A stretch of DNA of 64,000 nucleotides from Psychrobacillus mangrovi. Lineage in GTDB: Bacteria > Bacillota > Bacilli > Bacillales_A > Planococcaceae. The position numbers were made by a program, and so were the translations under genes. The notes beneath the pieces were generated by a model that ran no database searches, had not been told where the DNA came from, and saw only the letters and a list, made by a program, of their open reading frames with translations. Shown here piece by piece: positions 1-8,468 of the stretch (the stretch's first letter is position 1; every line of letters starts with the position of its first letter). Location: assembly GCF_037104765.1 (NCBI RefSeq), contig NZ_JBAWSY010000004.1, positions 124,001 through 188,000 on the forward strand, written 5' to 3'.

Positions 1-2285
1 TCTTAGGATTATATCCTTTCCGTGTGCAAATCATGGGTTCTGTTGCACTTCATGAAGGAAACATTGCAGAGATGAAGACAGGGGAAGGGAAAACACTTAC
101 TTCTACTATGTCTGTCTATTTAAATGCAATTCCTGGACTTGGCTCACACGTTGTAACAGTCAATGAGTACTTATCAAGTCGTGATGCGACGGAAATGGGA
201 CAACTGTTTGAGTTTTTAGGGATGACAGTTGGCTTGAATTTAAATTCATTGTCTAAAGAAGAAAAACGTGAAGCTTATGCTGCAGATATAACGTACTCTA
301 CTAATAATGAACTAGGTTTTGACTATTTACGTGATAATATGGTGTTGTATAAGGAAGATAAAGTTCAACGTCCACTTCACTATGCCGTAATCGATGAAGT
401 TGACTCCATCTTAATAGATGAAGCAAGAACGCCTTTAATCATTTCTGGACAAGCGAACAAAGCAGCGCTGCTTTATAAACAAGCAAATGCGTTTGTACGT
501 ACTTTAACGAAAGAAACAGACTATACGTATGAGGAATCTACAAAAGGTGTAACGTTAACAGACACTGGTGTTGAAAAAGTAGAAAAAGCATTTGGTATTG
601 AAAACTTGTTTGACTTAACACATGTTCGTTTAAATCATGCGGTCAATCAGTCATTGAAAGCACATGCTTCCATGCACTTAGACGTAGACTACGTTGTTCA
701 AGACGAAGAAGTTGTCATCGTTGACTCATTCACTGGACGTCTAATGAAAGGACGTCGTTATAGTGATGGTCTACATCAAGCAATCGAAGCAAAAGAAGGT
801 TTAGAAATTCAGAATGAATCGATGACAATGGCAACGATTACGTTCCAAAATTTCTTCCGTATGTATGACAAATTATCAGGTATGACGGGTACAGCTAAAA
901 CAGAGGAAGAGGAATTCCGTAATATTTACAATATGAATGTTATTGCTATTCCAACGAATCGCCCAATTATGAGGGACGATCGTGCAGATTTAATCTATGC
1001 ATCGATGAATGGGAAGTTTGAAGCTGTTGCTGCCGACATTGCTGAAAGAAATAAGAATGGTCAACCTGTTTTGATTGGTACTGTAGCAATCGAAACGTCT
1101 GAAATTATTTCCAAATTGTTAACAAAACATGGCATTAAGCATAATGTATTAAATGCGAAAAACCATGAACATGAAGCGGAAATAATTGCTACAGCTGGTC
1201 ATTTGGGTTCTGTTACAATTGCGACGAATATGGCCGGTCGTGGTACAGACATCAAACTTGGTGAAGGTGTATTAGAAGTCGGTGGATTAGCAGTAATCGG
1301 TACAGAACGCCATGAATCTAGACGTATTGATAATCAGCTGCGTGGACGTTCTGGTCGTCAAGGAGATCCGGGTATTACTCAGTTCTATCTATCGATGGAA
1401 GACGAATTAATGCGTCGTTTCGGTTCAGATAATATGCGTAATATGATGGCGAAACTTGGCATGGATGATTCACAACCAATTCAATCTAAAATGGTTTCTC
1501 GTGCAGTAGAATCAGCGCAAAAACGTGTAGAAGGTAATAACTTTGATTCACGTAAACGTCTATTGCAGTATGATGATGTATTACGTCAACAACGTGAAAT
1601 TATATACAAAGAGCGTAATGAAGTTCTAGAAACAGATAACATGCGTACCCTAGTGGAATCAATGATTTTCGGTGCGATTGAGCGCTTAGTAGCTTCCTTT
1701 ACAAGCTCAGAAAATAAAGCTGAGTGGAACTTAAAAGGAATTGAAGACTATGTTCAAGCAAACTTTTTGCCTGAAGGTGTTATTACACAACAAAGTTTAG
1801 AAGATTTATCTTCGGAAGAAATCATAGAAAAATTAAAAGAAGAAGTTATTCGTTTCTATGATGCAAAAGAAGAAGATTTAACATCTGAACGTATGCGAGA
1901 ATTCGAAAAAGTAGTTTTACTTCGTTCGATTGACTCTAAATGGATTGATCATATCGATGCGATGGATCAGCTTCGCCAAGGTATTCATTTACGAGCTTAT
2001 GGCCAAAATGATCCACTTCGTGAATACCAAAGTGAAGGATTTGCGATGTTTGAGGCAATGGTTGAAGCCATTCAAGAGGACGTTGCAAAATATGCAATGA
2101 AAGCCGAAATTCGCAATAATCTAGAACGTGAAGAAGTAGCTAAAGGTCAAGCAGTGAATCCAAAAGAAGATGGAGAAGCTGTGAAGAAAAAACCTGTTCG
2201 CAATGAAGCACCGGTAGGTCGAAATGATTTATGTCCTTGTGGAAGCGGGAAAAAGTTTAAGAACTGTCACGGTGCCGTACAGTAA
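1..2285 (+). CDS. secA: Protein translocase ATPase SecA, 5' end outside the window
   Basis: SecA is the ATPase motor that pushes unfolded preproteins through the SecYEG channel at the cytoplasmic membrane. The reading frame is open from base 3 (LGLYPFRVQ..., before the first possible internal GTG at 24), so the gene begins upstream and roughly the first 70-80 residues are missing. Visible are the Walker A motif (MKTGEGKT), a Walker B/DEAD-like segment (VIDEVDSILIDEART), the second motor domain with TNMAGRGTDIKLG and QLRGRSGRQGDPG, the helical scaffold, and a C-terminal zinc-binding tail CPCGSGKKFKNCHG that binds SecB-like partners or lipids in this family. It ends just upstream of prfB, the usual Bacillus arrangement. 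Identification is secure. Confidence 0.97.
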   Translation, partial: LGLYPFRVQIMGSVALHEGNIAEMKTGEGKTLTSTMSVYLNAIPGLGSHVVTVNEYLSSRDATEMGQLFEFLGMTVGLNLNSLSKEEKREAYAADITYSTNNELGFDYLRDNMVLYKEDKVQRPLHYAVIDEVDSILIDEARTPLIISGQANKAALLYKQANAFVRTLTKETDYTYEESTKGVTLTDTGVEKVEKAFGIENLFDLTHVRLNHAVNQSLKAHASMHLDVDYVVQDEEVVIVDSFTGRLMKGRRYSDGLHQAIEAKEGLEIQNESMTMATITFQNFFRMYDKLSGMTGTAKTEEEEFRNIYNMNVIAIPTNRPIMRDDRADLIYASMNGKFEAVAADIAERNKNGQPVLIGTVAIETSEIISKLLTKHGIKHNVLNAKNHEHEAEIIATAGHLGSVTIATNMAGRGTDIKLGEGVLEVGGLAVIGTERHESRRIDNQLRGRSGRQGDPGITQFYLSMEDELMRRFGSDNMRNMMAKLGMDDSQPIQSKMVSRAVESAQKRVEGNNFDSRKRLLQYDDVLRQQREIIYKERNEVLETDNMRTLVESMIFGAIERLVASFTSSENKAEWNLKGIEDYVQANFLPEGVITQQSLEDLSSEEIIEKLKEEVIRFYDAKEEDLTSERMREFEKVVLLRSIDSKWIDHIDAMDQLRQGIHLRAYGQNDPLREYQSEGFAMFEAMVEAIQEDVAKYAMKAEIRNNLEREEVAKGQAVNPKEDGEAVKKKPVRNEAPVGRNDLCPCGSGKKFKNCHGAVQ

Positions 2286-2298
2286 TAAACAAGAGCTC

Positions 2299-2340
2299 AA
2301 GCGCCTATGTCTGCTTTATTTGTAAATTGACTAGGCGCTT
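2299..2340 (+). terminator. Weak inverted repeat between secA and prfB
   Basis: Nine-base arms AAGCGCCTA (2299-2307) and TAGGCGCTT (2332-2340) are separated by 24 bases and are not followed by a T run. It may be a weak terminator or an mRNA-stabilising hairpin, so secA and prfB could be partly co-transcribed. Confidence 0.35.
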
Positions 2341-2390
2341 TAAGTCTGAGTACATGCAAGAGAATTTATGAAAGTCGGAGGCAATATAAT

Positions 2391-3495
2391 ATGGTGGAAA
2401 TAGCAGCGATACGAAATGAATTAGATCGAACAGCAGGAAAATTGGAAGACTTTAGGGGGTCTCTTTGACTTAGAAAACAAAGAGGTTCGTATACAAGAAT
2501 TAGAAGAAATGATGACTTTTCCAGACTTTTGGGATGATTCGCAAGGAGCCCAAAAAGTTATCAATGAGATGAATGGATTAAAAGGAATTGTAGACCAATA
2601 CAAAGACCTTGTTTCTACACAAGAAAACTTAGAAATGACGCTTGAATTAATTAAAGAAGAGCCAGATGAAGAGCTGCAAGAAGAGCTTGGAATTGAATTA
2701 AAAGATTTCAGTAGTAAACTTGCTGATTTTGAATTGCAAATGCTTTTAAGTGAGGAATACGATAAGCATAATGCTATTTTAGAGCTACATCCAGGTGCTG
2801 GTGGTACAGAGTCACAAGACTGGGGTTCTATTTTACTTCGTATGTACCAACGTTGGGCAGATAAACATGGCTTTAAAGTTGAAACAATTGATTATTTACC
2901 AGGTGATGAAGCAGGTATTAAATCGGTTACGTTACTTATAAAAGGACATAATGCATATGGTTATTTGAAAGCTGAAAAAGGTGTGCATCGTCTTGTTCGA
3001 ATATCACCTTTTGACTCATCGGGCCGTCGTCATACATCCTTCGTTTCATGTGAAGTAATGCCAGAGTTTAACGATGAAATTGAAATTGATATTCGTAATG
3101 AAGATTTGAAAATTGATACGTATCGTGCAACTGGTGCCGGTGGTCAGCATATCAATACTACCGATTCAGCGGTTCGTATTACCCACTTGCCAACCAATAC
3201 GGTTGTTACTTGTCAAACAGAACGTTCACAGATCAAAAACCGTGAACACGCAATGAAATTATTGAAATCGAAATTATACCAACTGAAAATCGAAGAGCAA
3301 GAAGCACAACTTGCTGAAATTCGTGGTGAACAAAAAGAAATCGGATGGGGAAGTCAAATCCGTTCTTATGTATTCCACCCATATTCAATGGTAAAAGATC
3401 ATCGTACAAATGAAGAGAGCGGTAACGTTCACGCAGTAGTTGATGGTGAACTAGATCAATTTATCCATGCTTACTTGCGTTCAAAAATAAATTAA
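2391..3495 (+). CDS. prfB: Peptide chain release factor 2 (RF2), programmed +1 frameshift
   Basis: RF2 recognises UGA and UAA stop codons and triggers peptide release on the ribosome. Translation starts at ATG 2391 behind GGAGG (2376-2380), runs 25 codons to CTT TGA at 2463-2468, and continues in the +1 frame from GAC at 2467 to the stop at 3493-3495, giving about 367 residues, the normal RF2 length. The SPF stop-codon recognition tripeptide falls at residues 205-207 and the catalytic GGQ at 250-252, exactly the usual positions when the shift is applied. Autoregulation is by UGA readthrough/frameshift: low RF2 favours the shift. Automated calls often lose the first 25 codons and start at 2509. 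It lies between secA and a chemoreceptor gene and ends in its own terminator. Confidence 0.97.
2454..2470 (+). other. prfB +1 programmed frameshift signal
   Basis: An internal Shine-Dalgarno-like AGGGGG (2454-2459) sits three bases before CTT TGA C (2463-2469). This is the classical RF2 slippery site: the P-site tRNA slips from CTT to TTT, skipping one base. Spacing and sequence match the known element closely. Confidence 0.95.
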
Positions 3496-3505
3496 TAGAC
3501 GTTTG

Positions 3506-3547
3506 ACACTCTGATGTTATAATTGAGTAACATTAGAGTGTTTTTTT
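3506..3547 (+). terminator. Rho-independent terminator of prfB
   Basis: Arms ACACTCTGATGTTA (3506-3519) and TAACATTAGAGTGT (3528-3541) pair except for one G-T position and run into seven T residues. Confidence 0.9.
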
Positions 3548-3580
3548 GTCTTTAATATGATTATATAGGAGGATAGCGAG

Positions 3581-5044
3581 ATGGAGATTATAGACATTAA
3601 GAATCAGGATTTAGCAAAGAAAAATTTTATTTTATTTTTAGCTTATGGGCTAGCTGGTGGATTAGGACTTATCACGCAAATTATTTTAAAGAAAGATATG
3701 AATCTAATAATAGCTATTGGTATTCCATTTATTGTAACAATTATGTTCTACCTTTTATCGAAAAAATGGCATCCAATTTCAATAATATTCCCTTATATTG
3801 TATTATTAGCGGGTGGTATTACTGTCATCGGAAGCGCATATTTTTACATGGTAAGTGTTGCTACAATAGTTTTGGCGCTTTTTATATTGATATTAGGTAG
3901 TTTACATAACAAACAAAGCATATTTTTGGTTGGTTATTTATTCTCATTTGTGGCGCTAGCTATAAACGTTGTGTTGGATAACACGGGAATTTTTGAAGAC
4001 CATACTATTAATGTCTTTTTTGTTCAATTTATTATGGCATTGGGTATTTTCTTACAAGTGAGGCAAAGCAAAGCGTTATTTATAAGTGTTGAAAAGTTAG
4101 TCGAAGAGTCGAAAGATAAAGCGATAAAAGAGGAAGTATTAAAACAAAAGCTGGAAACTGCAGTAGCTACAATTACAACCAATTTGGAACAAATTCGTAC
4201 AAGCACACATGCATCTATTCATTCACAACATGAAATGCTTCAAGCAGTAGATGAGGTAAGCATTGGATCTCAAAAACAATCAGATCATGTTATAGATATT
4301 GTAAAGAACTCAGAAGCTACAACAGATTCTGTAAAAGAAATGATTGGACATTTAAAGGCCATAGTCTATAAAGCGGAGATAGCGGAAAAGAATGCTGCAG
4401 ACGGATCTAATGTTATGAGTATGATGAAAGACGAGATTGATCAGTTTATAGTGTTTTTTGATGAATTAAATAACACTTTCAATGAGCTTTCCAATAAAAT
4501 CAATGAAACAAATGAATTTGCAAGCACCATTCGAAAAATAACCGAGCAAACGAATTTATTAGCATTAAATGCTTCCATAGAAGCAGCAAGAGCAGGAGAA
4601 CAAGGAAAAGGCTTTGCGGTAGTTGCAGAAGAAATACGAAAATTGGCTGGTGTAACAGATCAGTCGTTAAAAAATATTGATACAAACTTAAACGAAGTAA
4701 ATAAATATAATGAAGCTGCTATGAGTAAACTAGCAACAGGTGCTGCACAGATTTACTCACGAGTTAAAACAGCAGATGAATCGAATAAGTCATTTATTGA
4801 GTTATTTGAAACAATGCAATCTTTACAGGGAGAATTATCTAAATTTTTAATGAATTTTGATTCTATTGTTAATAACAGTGAAGCTATCCAAACAAGTACC
4901 AACGAATTTGCAGCCATCATTGAGGAAAGCACAGCAGCGGTAGAAGAACTAAATGCCACTCTTATAAATATTACGGATGATCAAAAATCAATTGCTCGAT
5001 ATATCGATGAAACATACGACGAAACACAATCGATTAAGAAATAG
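3581..5044 (+). CDS. Methyl-accepting chemotaxis protein with a polytopic membrane sensor
   Basis: This chemoreceptor would pass signals to CheA/CheW. Residues 1 to about 160 contain five or six hydrophobic segments with almost no extracellular loop, so the sensing part is a membrane bundle rather than a dCache/sCache domain. From about residue 165 a long helical signalling domain follows, with the conserved hairpin tip EQTNLLALNASIEAARAGEQ beginning near residue 322. There is no obvious HAMP domain, as expected when the membrane bundle leads directly into the coiled coil. The start ATG 3581 has AGGAGG at 3568-3573. It stands alone between two terminators. The ligand cannot be inferred; sensing of membrane state or a hydrophobic or intracellular signal is possible. 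Confidence 0.88.
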   Translation: MEIIDIKNQDLAKKNFILFLAYGLAGGLGLITQIILKKDMNLIIAIGIPFIVTIMFYLLSKKWHPISIIFPYIVLLAGGITVIGSAYFYMVSVATIVLALFILILGSLHNKQSIFLVGYLFSFVALAINVVLDNTGIFEDHTINVFFVQFIMALGIFLQVRQSKALFISVEKLVEESKDKAIKEEVLKQKLETAVATITTNLEQIRTSTHASIHSQHEMLQAVDEVSIGSQKQSDHVIDIVKNSEATTDSVKEMIGHLKAIVYKAEIAEKNAADGSNVMSMMKDEIDQFIVFFDELNNTFNELSNKINETNEFASTIRKITEQTNLLALNASIEAARAGEQGKGFAVVAEEIRKLAGVTDQSLKNIDTNLNEVNKYNEAAMSKLATGAAQIYSRVKTADESNKSFIELFETMQSLQGELSKFLMNFDSIVNNSEAIQTSTNEFAAIIEESTAAVEELNATLINITDDQKSIARYIDETYDETQSIKK

Positions 5045-5048
5045 TAGT

Positions 5049-5078
5049 GATGCCCAACACGATGGGCATCTTTTTTTT
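5049..5078 (+). terminator. Terminator of the chemoreceptor gene
   Basis: Arms GATGCCC (5049-5055) and GGGCATC (5064-5070) are followed by eight T residues. A 21-bp-period array begins about 30 bases further on. Confidence 0.88.
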
Positions 5079-5104
5079 GTTAAAAAGTATCCAATGGAAT
5101 AGTT

Positions 5105-5180
5105 ACTATAATCGGTCGTATAATGGCGAATATCGGTCGAATACTTATAATAATCGGTTTAAAAACCATACTATCGTACG
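5105..5180. repeat. 21-bp-period array, word ATCGGTCG
   Basis: The word ATCGG/ATCG begins at 5111, 5132, 5153 and (degenerate) 5173, so spacing is 21, 21 and 20 bases. The bases between the words are not conserved apart from A/T richness. The array fills the gap between the chemoreceptor terminator and yvjA. It is one of four arrays of this kind in the window, each with its own word. Confidence 0.6.
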
Positions 5181-5296
5181 AATGACTATATACTTTATCC
5201 TTTTATCACGCCATTATGCTAAAGTTCACAAAGTCCTCATCTGTTGTTATACTAGTTCGGGCAATATAAGTATTTTGAAACGAAAGAGGATAAAAC

Positions 5297-6166
5297 ATGT
5301 CTACAAATCAAAGAATACAAAAAGAACTTCCACCGTTATGGGAACAAGGAAGAGATTATTTATATGTAATAATTGGCGCGGCTATCATTGCAATTGGATT
5401 TAATGTATTTTTATTACCAAACCAAATTGCTTCGGGCGGAGTAAGTGGGATAAGCACTATCTTAAAAGGTGTATTTGGATGGGAACCAGGGTTAGTTCAA
5501 TATGCATTTAATATCCCTTTATTTATTGCCGGTCTTTTTTTTCTAGGTGCTAAGTTCGGCATCAAATCCTTCGTTGGAACACTTACACTTCCTGCAGTTG
5601 TTTTATTATCTGCTAGTTGGGAACCATGGACAACGAATCCACTTTTAGGGGCTCTATTTGGAGGAATGGCAGTAGGTCTTGGATTAGGCATCGTGTTTCG
5701 AGGTGGAGCATCTACTGGTGGTACTGATTTAGCAGCTCAAATTATTACAAAGTATACTGGATTTTCTCTTGGCACAAGTGTGTTATTAATAGATGGTTTA
5801 ATAGTGCTTAGTGCTGCAGTCGTTTTTGATATTGAAAAAGCACTTTATGCATTGATAGGTCTATTTGTAACGACGAAGACGATCGACATTGTGCAACTAG
5901 GATTTAGCCAATCTAAAATGATTTACATTATTACGAATAAACAAGAGGAAATAAGGGATGCTATATATAAAGAAATAGATAGAGGGGTGACAAAACTTCC
6001 TGCAATTGGGGGATATACAGAGGAAGAACGACCAATTTTATTAGTTGTTGCGTATCAAACAGAATTCACAAAACTGAAACAAATAGTGAAAACGATTGAT
6101 CCACAAGCCTTTGTGATCGTATCAAACGCTTTTGAGGTACTAGGGGAAGGTTTTAAAAGGAACTAA
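5297..6166 (+). CDS. yvjA: YitT-family (DUF2179) membrane protein
   Basis: A polytopic membrane protein of 289 residues. About five hydrophobic segments lie between residues 22 and 195, including glycine-rich stretches (GGVSGIS, GGMAVGLGLGIVFRGGASTGGTD) typical of the YitT/UPF0750 family. A soluble C-terminal DUF2179 domain (about residues 215-280, with GVTKLPAIGGYT) follows. Family members are implicated in ion or small-molecule handling but no substrate is established. ATG 5297 follows AAGAGGA. Position between prfB and cccB matches B. subtilis yvjA, which supports the symbol; function is not assigned here. Confidence 0.85.
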   Translation: MSTNQRIQKELPPLWEQGRDYLYVIIGAAIIAIGFNVFLLPNQIASGGVSGISTILKGVFGWEPGLVQYAFNIPLFIAGLFFLGAKFGIKSFVGTLTLPAVVLLSASWEPWTTNPLLGALFGGMAVGLGLGIVFRGGASTGGTDLAAQIITKYTGFSLGTSVLLIDGLIVLSAAVVFDIEKALYALIGLFVTTKTIDIVQLGFSQSKMIYIITNKQEEIRDAIYKEIDRGVTKLPAIGGYTEEERPILLVVAYQTEFTKLKQIVKTIDPQAFVIVSNAFEVLGEGFKRN

Positions 6167-6216
6167 CTTTGGTATACTAAGAATGCAATGTAATATTAGC
6201 TAAGGGAGGAAAAAAC

Positions 6217-6561
6217 ATGAATAAAAAATTATTAGCTGTACTACTTGGCGTTGGTTTAATGTTAGGTGCATGTGGCGGCGGAAATAACAACGCAAAACCT
6301 GCTAATACAACAGAAAATAATGGTACAACTGAAACTGCAACTGTAGATCCCGAAAAAATTGTAAATGCAAAATGTACAAGCTGTCATGGTGGTAACTTAC
6401 AAGGGCAAGGAAATTTTCCAGCACTTAATAATGTAGGATCTCGCTTATCAAAAGATGAGATTTTAAATGTAATTGAAAATGGTCGAGGAGCTATGCCAGG
6501 TGGTCTTATTACAGGCGAAGATGCAGATGCTGTTGCTGCTTGGTTAGCTGAAAAGAAATAA
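6217..6561 (+). CDS. cccB: Cytochrome c-551 lipoprotein
   Basis: A small membrane-anchored c-type cytochrome, an electron carrier to terminal oxidases on the outer face of the membrane. A lipoprotein signal ends at LGAC with the modified Cys at residue 19. A Gly/Asn/Thr-rich linker follows, then a class I cytochrome c domain with the haem-binding motif CTSCH at residues 53-57 and the likely axial Met at 93 (AMPGG). The total of 114 residues is normal for CccB. ATG 6217 has a strong GGGAGGA site. Upstream of ftsEX, as in B. subtilis. Confidence 0.95.
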   Translation: MNKKLLAVLLGVGLMLGACGGGNNNAKPANTTENNGTTETATVDPEKIVNAKCTSCHGGNLQGQGNFPALNNVGSRLSKDEILNVIENGRGAMPGGLITGEDADAVAAWLAEKK

Positions 6562-6602
6562 TTATCTATACTTTATTCCGTCAAAAATTTAATGTATTTT
6601 AC

Positions 6603-6639
6603 AAAAATCAGTTGCTTTTAACAGCAACTGATTTTTTTT
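6603..6639 (+). terminator. Terminator of cccB
   Basis: Perfect 14-base arms AAAAATCAGTTGCT (6603-6616) and AGCAACTGATTTTT (6623-6636) run into eight T residues. Confidence 0.92.
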
Positions 6640-6808
6640 GTGTTTAAAGAAGGAAAAGGGAAGAGAAATGTAGAATGTTAAATCATTAGGTAATTTGTAT
6701 GTGTGAAATGTTCTGTAATTCGTAAAAAGGAAACAAAAAAAAGTGTCGAAACTAAACAAAAATACCTATAAAATGAAATGAAACTGTAACAAAAAAAATG
6801 TCATCTAA

Positions 6809-6817
6809 TGTTATAAT
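6809..6817 (+). promoter_or_regulatory. Extended -10 promoter candidate for ftsEX
   Basis: TGTTATAAT fits the TGnTATAAT extended -10 consensus, 46 bases before the ftsE start. No good -35 box is visible, which an extended -10 can tolerate. Confidence 0.5.
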
Positions 6818-6862
6818 AGGCATGTCGTATTTTACAAGGAAAAATAATTAGGTGGTTTAAAA

Positions 6863-7549
6863 ATGATAGAAATGGTAAATGTCTACAAAAAGTATCCGAA
6901 CGGTATTGTTGCTGCAAATGGTATTGATGTAGAGATTAAGCAAGGAGAGTTTGTTTACGTTGTCGGGCCAAGTGGTGCAGGAAAATCGACATTCATCAAA
7001 ATGATGTATCGAGAAGAAAGACCAACTTCAGGGGATATACTTATTAATGGAGTTAATTTAGCAACTCTAAAAAATAGTAAAGTCCCATATTTAAGAAGAC
7101 AAATTGGGGTAGTCTTTCAAGATTTTAAATTGCTACCTCGTTTAAATGTTTATGAAAATGTCGCATTTGCATTGGAAGTTATTGAAGAAACACCCAAAGT
7201 AATACGCAAAAAAGTAATGGATGTTCTTGAACTAGTTGGTTTGAAACATAAAGCTAGAATGTTTCCGACAGAGCTTTCAGGTGGAGAGCAGCAACGTGTG
7301 TCGATTGCTCGTTCCATTGTAAATACCCCTAAATTAGTTATTGCGGATGAACCGACAGGAAATCTAGATCCTGATACTTCGTGGGAGATTATGAATATTT
7401 TTGAAGAAATAAATTCACGTGGAACGACAATTATTATGGCAACTCATAATAGAGAAATTGTTAATACATTAAGACACCGTGTTATCGCAGTTGAGGGTGG
7501 ATTAATCACCCGAGATGTATACGGAGGAGATTACGGTTATGAAAGCTAG
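6863..7549 (+). CDS. ftsE: Cell division ABC transporter ATPase FtsE
   Basis: FtsE couples ATP hydrolysis to conformational change in FtsX, which activates a peptidoglycan hydrolase outside the cell. Walker A GPSGAGKST is at residues 35-43, the ABC signature LSGGEQQR begins at 138 and Walker B ends in D162-E163 (ADEPTGNLD). The 228 residues are the normal length. The stop overlaps the start of ftsX by 11 bases, indicating translational coupling, and an M23 hydrolase gene follows ftsX. Confidence 0.96.
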   Translation: MIEMVNVYKKYPNGIVAANGIDVEIKQGEFVYVVGPSGAGKSTFIKMMYREERPTSGDILINGVNLATLKNSKVPYLRRQIGVVFQDFKLLPRLNVYENVAFALEVIEETPKVIRKKVMDVLELVGLKHKARMFPTELSGGEQQRVSIARSIVNTPKLVIADEPTGNLDPDTSWEIMNIFEEINSRGTTIIMATHNREIVNTLRHRVIAVEGGLITRDVYGGDYGYES

Positions 7550-8426
7550 AACAGCAGGAAGACACTTCAGAGATAGCCTTAAGAGTATAAGTCGTAATGG
7601 TTGGATGACATTTGCCTCGGTTAGTGCAGTAACGGTAACTTTATTACTTGTTGGTGTTTTCGTCATGATTATGATGAATCTAAATAAAGTTGCGGATGAT
7701 CTTGAAAAAGATGTAGAAATTAAAGTAATCGTAGAGTTAACAGCAGACGAAGCTGCTATCACGAAACTAGAAGAAGATATTAAAAACACACCAGGAATTG
7801 CAGAAGTTGCTTATTCTCCAAAAGAAGACGAATTGAACAAGTTAGTGCTAGATTTTGGGGAAGACTTACGATTATTTGAACAGCAAAACCCATTACATAA
7901 TGTGTTTTATGCTAAAGCGGAAAATCCACAAGAAACAGCAGCGGTTGCGAAGAAAGTTGATAACTTAGATAACACCTTCGAAGTGAAGTATGGCGAAGGG
8001 AAAATTGAAAAACTCTTTTCTTTCTTGAATACAAGTAGAAATATAGGATTAGTGTTGATTTTAGCATTGTTATTCACTGCAATGTTCTTAATCTCTAACA
8101 CTATTCGAATTACCATAGTTGCAAGACGACGAGACATTGAAATAATGAAGCTTGTTGGTGCAACCAACTGGTTTATTCGAATCCCATTTATTTTAGAGGG
8201 AATGTGGCTAGGTATACTAGGCGCTATTATTCCAATAACATTGATTACGATACTCTACTATAATATTTACAATGTACTAGGACCTAAATTAGCACAAGGG
8301 AAATTATTTGAACTACTCAATTTTTCACCATTCATCTATCAAGTTGATGCTTTGATTTTATTAATGGGTGTTTTAATTGGAGTCTGGGGTAGTTTTATGT
8401 CAGTTCGTAAGTTTTTACGCGTATAA
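7539..8426 (+). CDS. ftsX: Cell division protein FtsX
   Basis: Membrane partner of FtsE. The start is placed at ATG 7539, inside the end of ftsE, because GGAGGAGA (7523-7530) lies at proper distance; an upstream in-frame start at 7515 has no such site. The 295-residue protein shows a first membrane helix at about residues 22-44, a large extracellular loop (about 45-165) that contacts the hydrolase in this family, and three further helices near 172-195, 222-245 and 265-285. The RRDIEIMKLVGA segment before the third helix is typical of FtsX/MacB-type permeases. Confidence 0.95.
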   Translation: MKARTAGRHFRDSLKSISRNGWMTFASVSAVTVTLLLVGVFVMIMMNLNKVADDLEKDVEIKVIVELTADEAAITKLEEDIKNTPGIAEVAYSPKEDELNKLVLDFGEDLRLFEQQNPLHNVFYAKAENPQETAAVAKKVDNLDNTFEVKYGEGKIEKLFSFLNTSRNIGLVLILALLFTAMFLISNTIRITIVARRRDIEIMKLVGATNWFIRIPFILEGMWLGILGAIIPITLITILYYNIYNVLGPKLAQGKLFELLNFSPFIYQVDALILLMGVLIGVWGSFMSVRKFLRV

Positions 8427-8468
8427 GAAAGATAAGATGAGAAGGATGCTTGAAGGGAGCAAGAAGTT

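Noticed and set aside
5047..5403. 118-codon frame upstream of yvjA
   Set aside because: Low-complexity product, no ribosome site, overlaps the terminator, the array and the start of yvjA.
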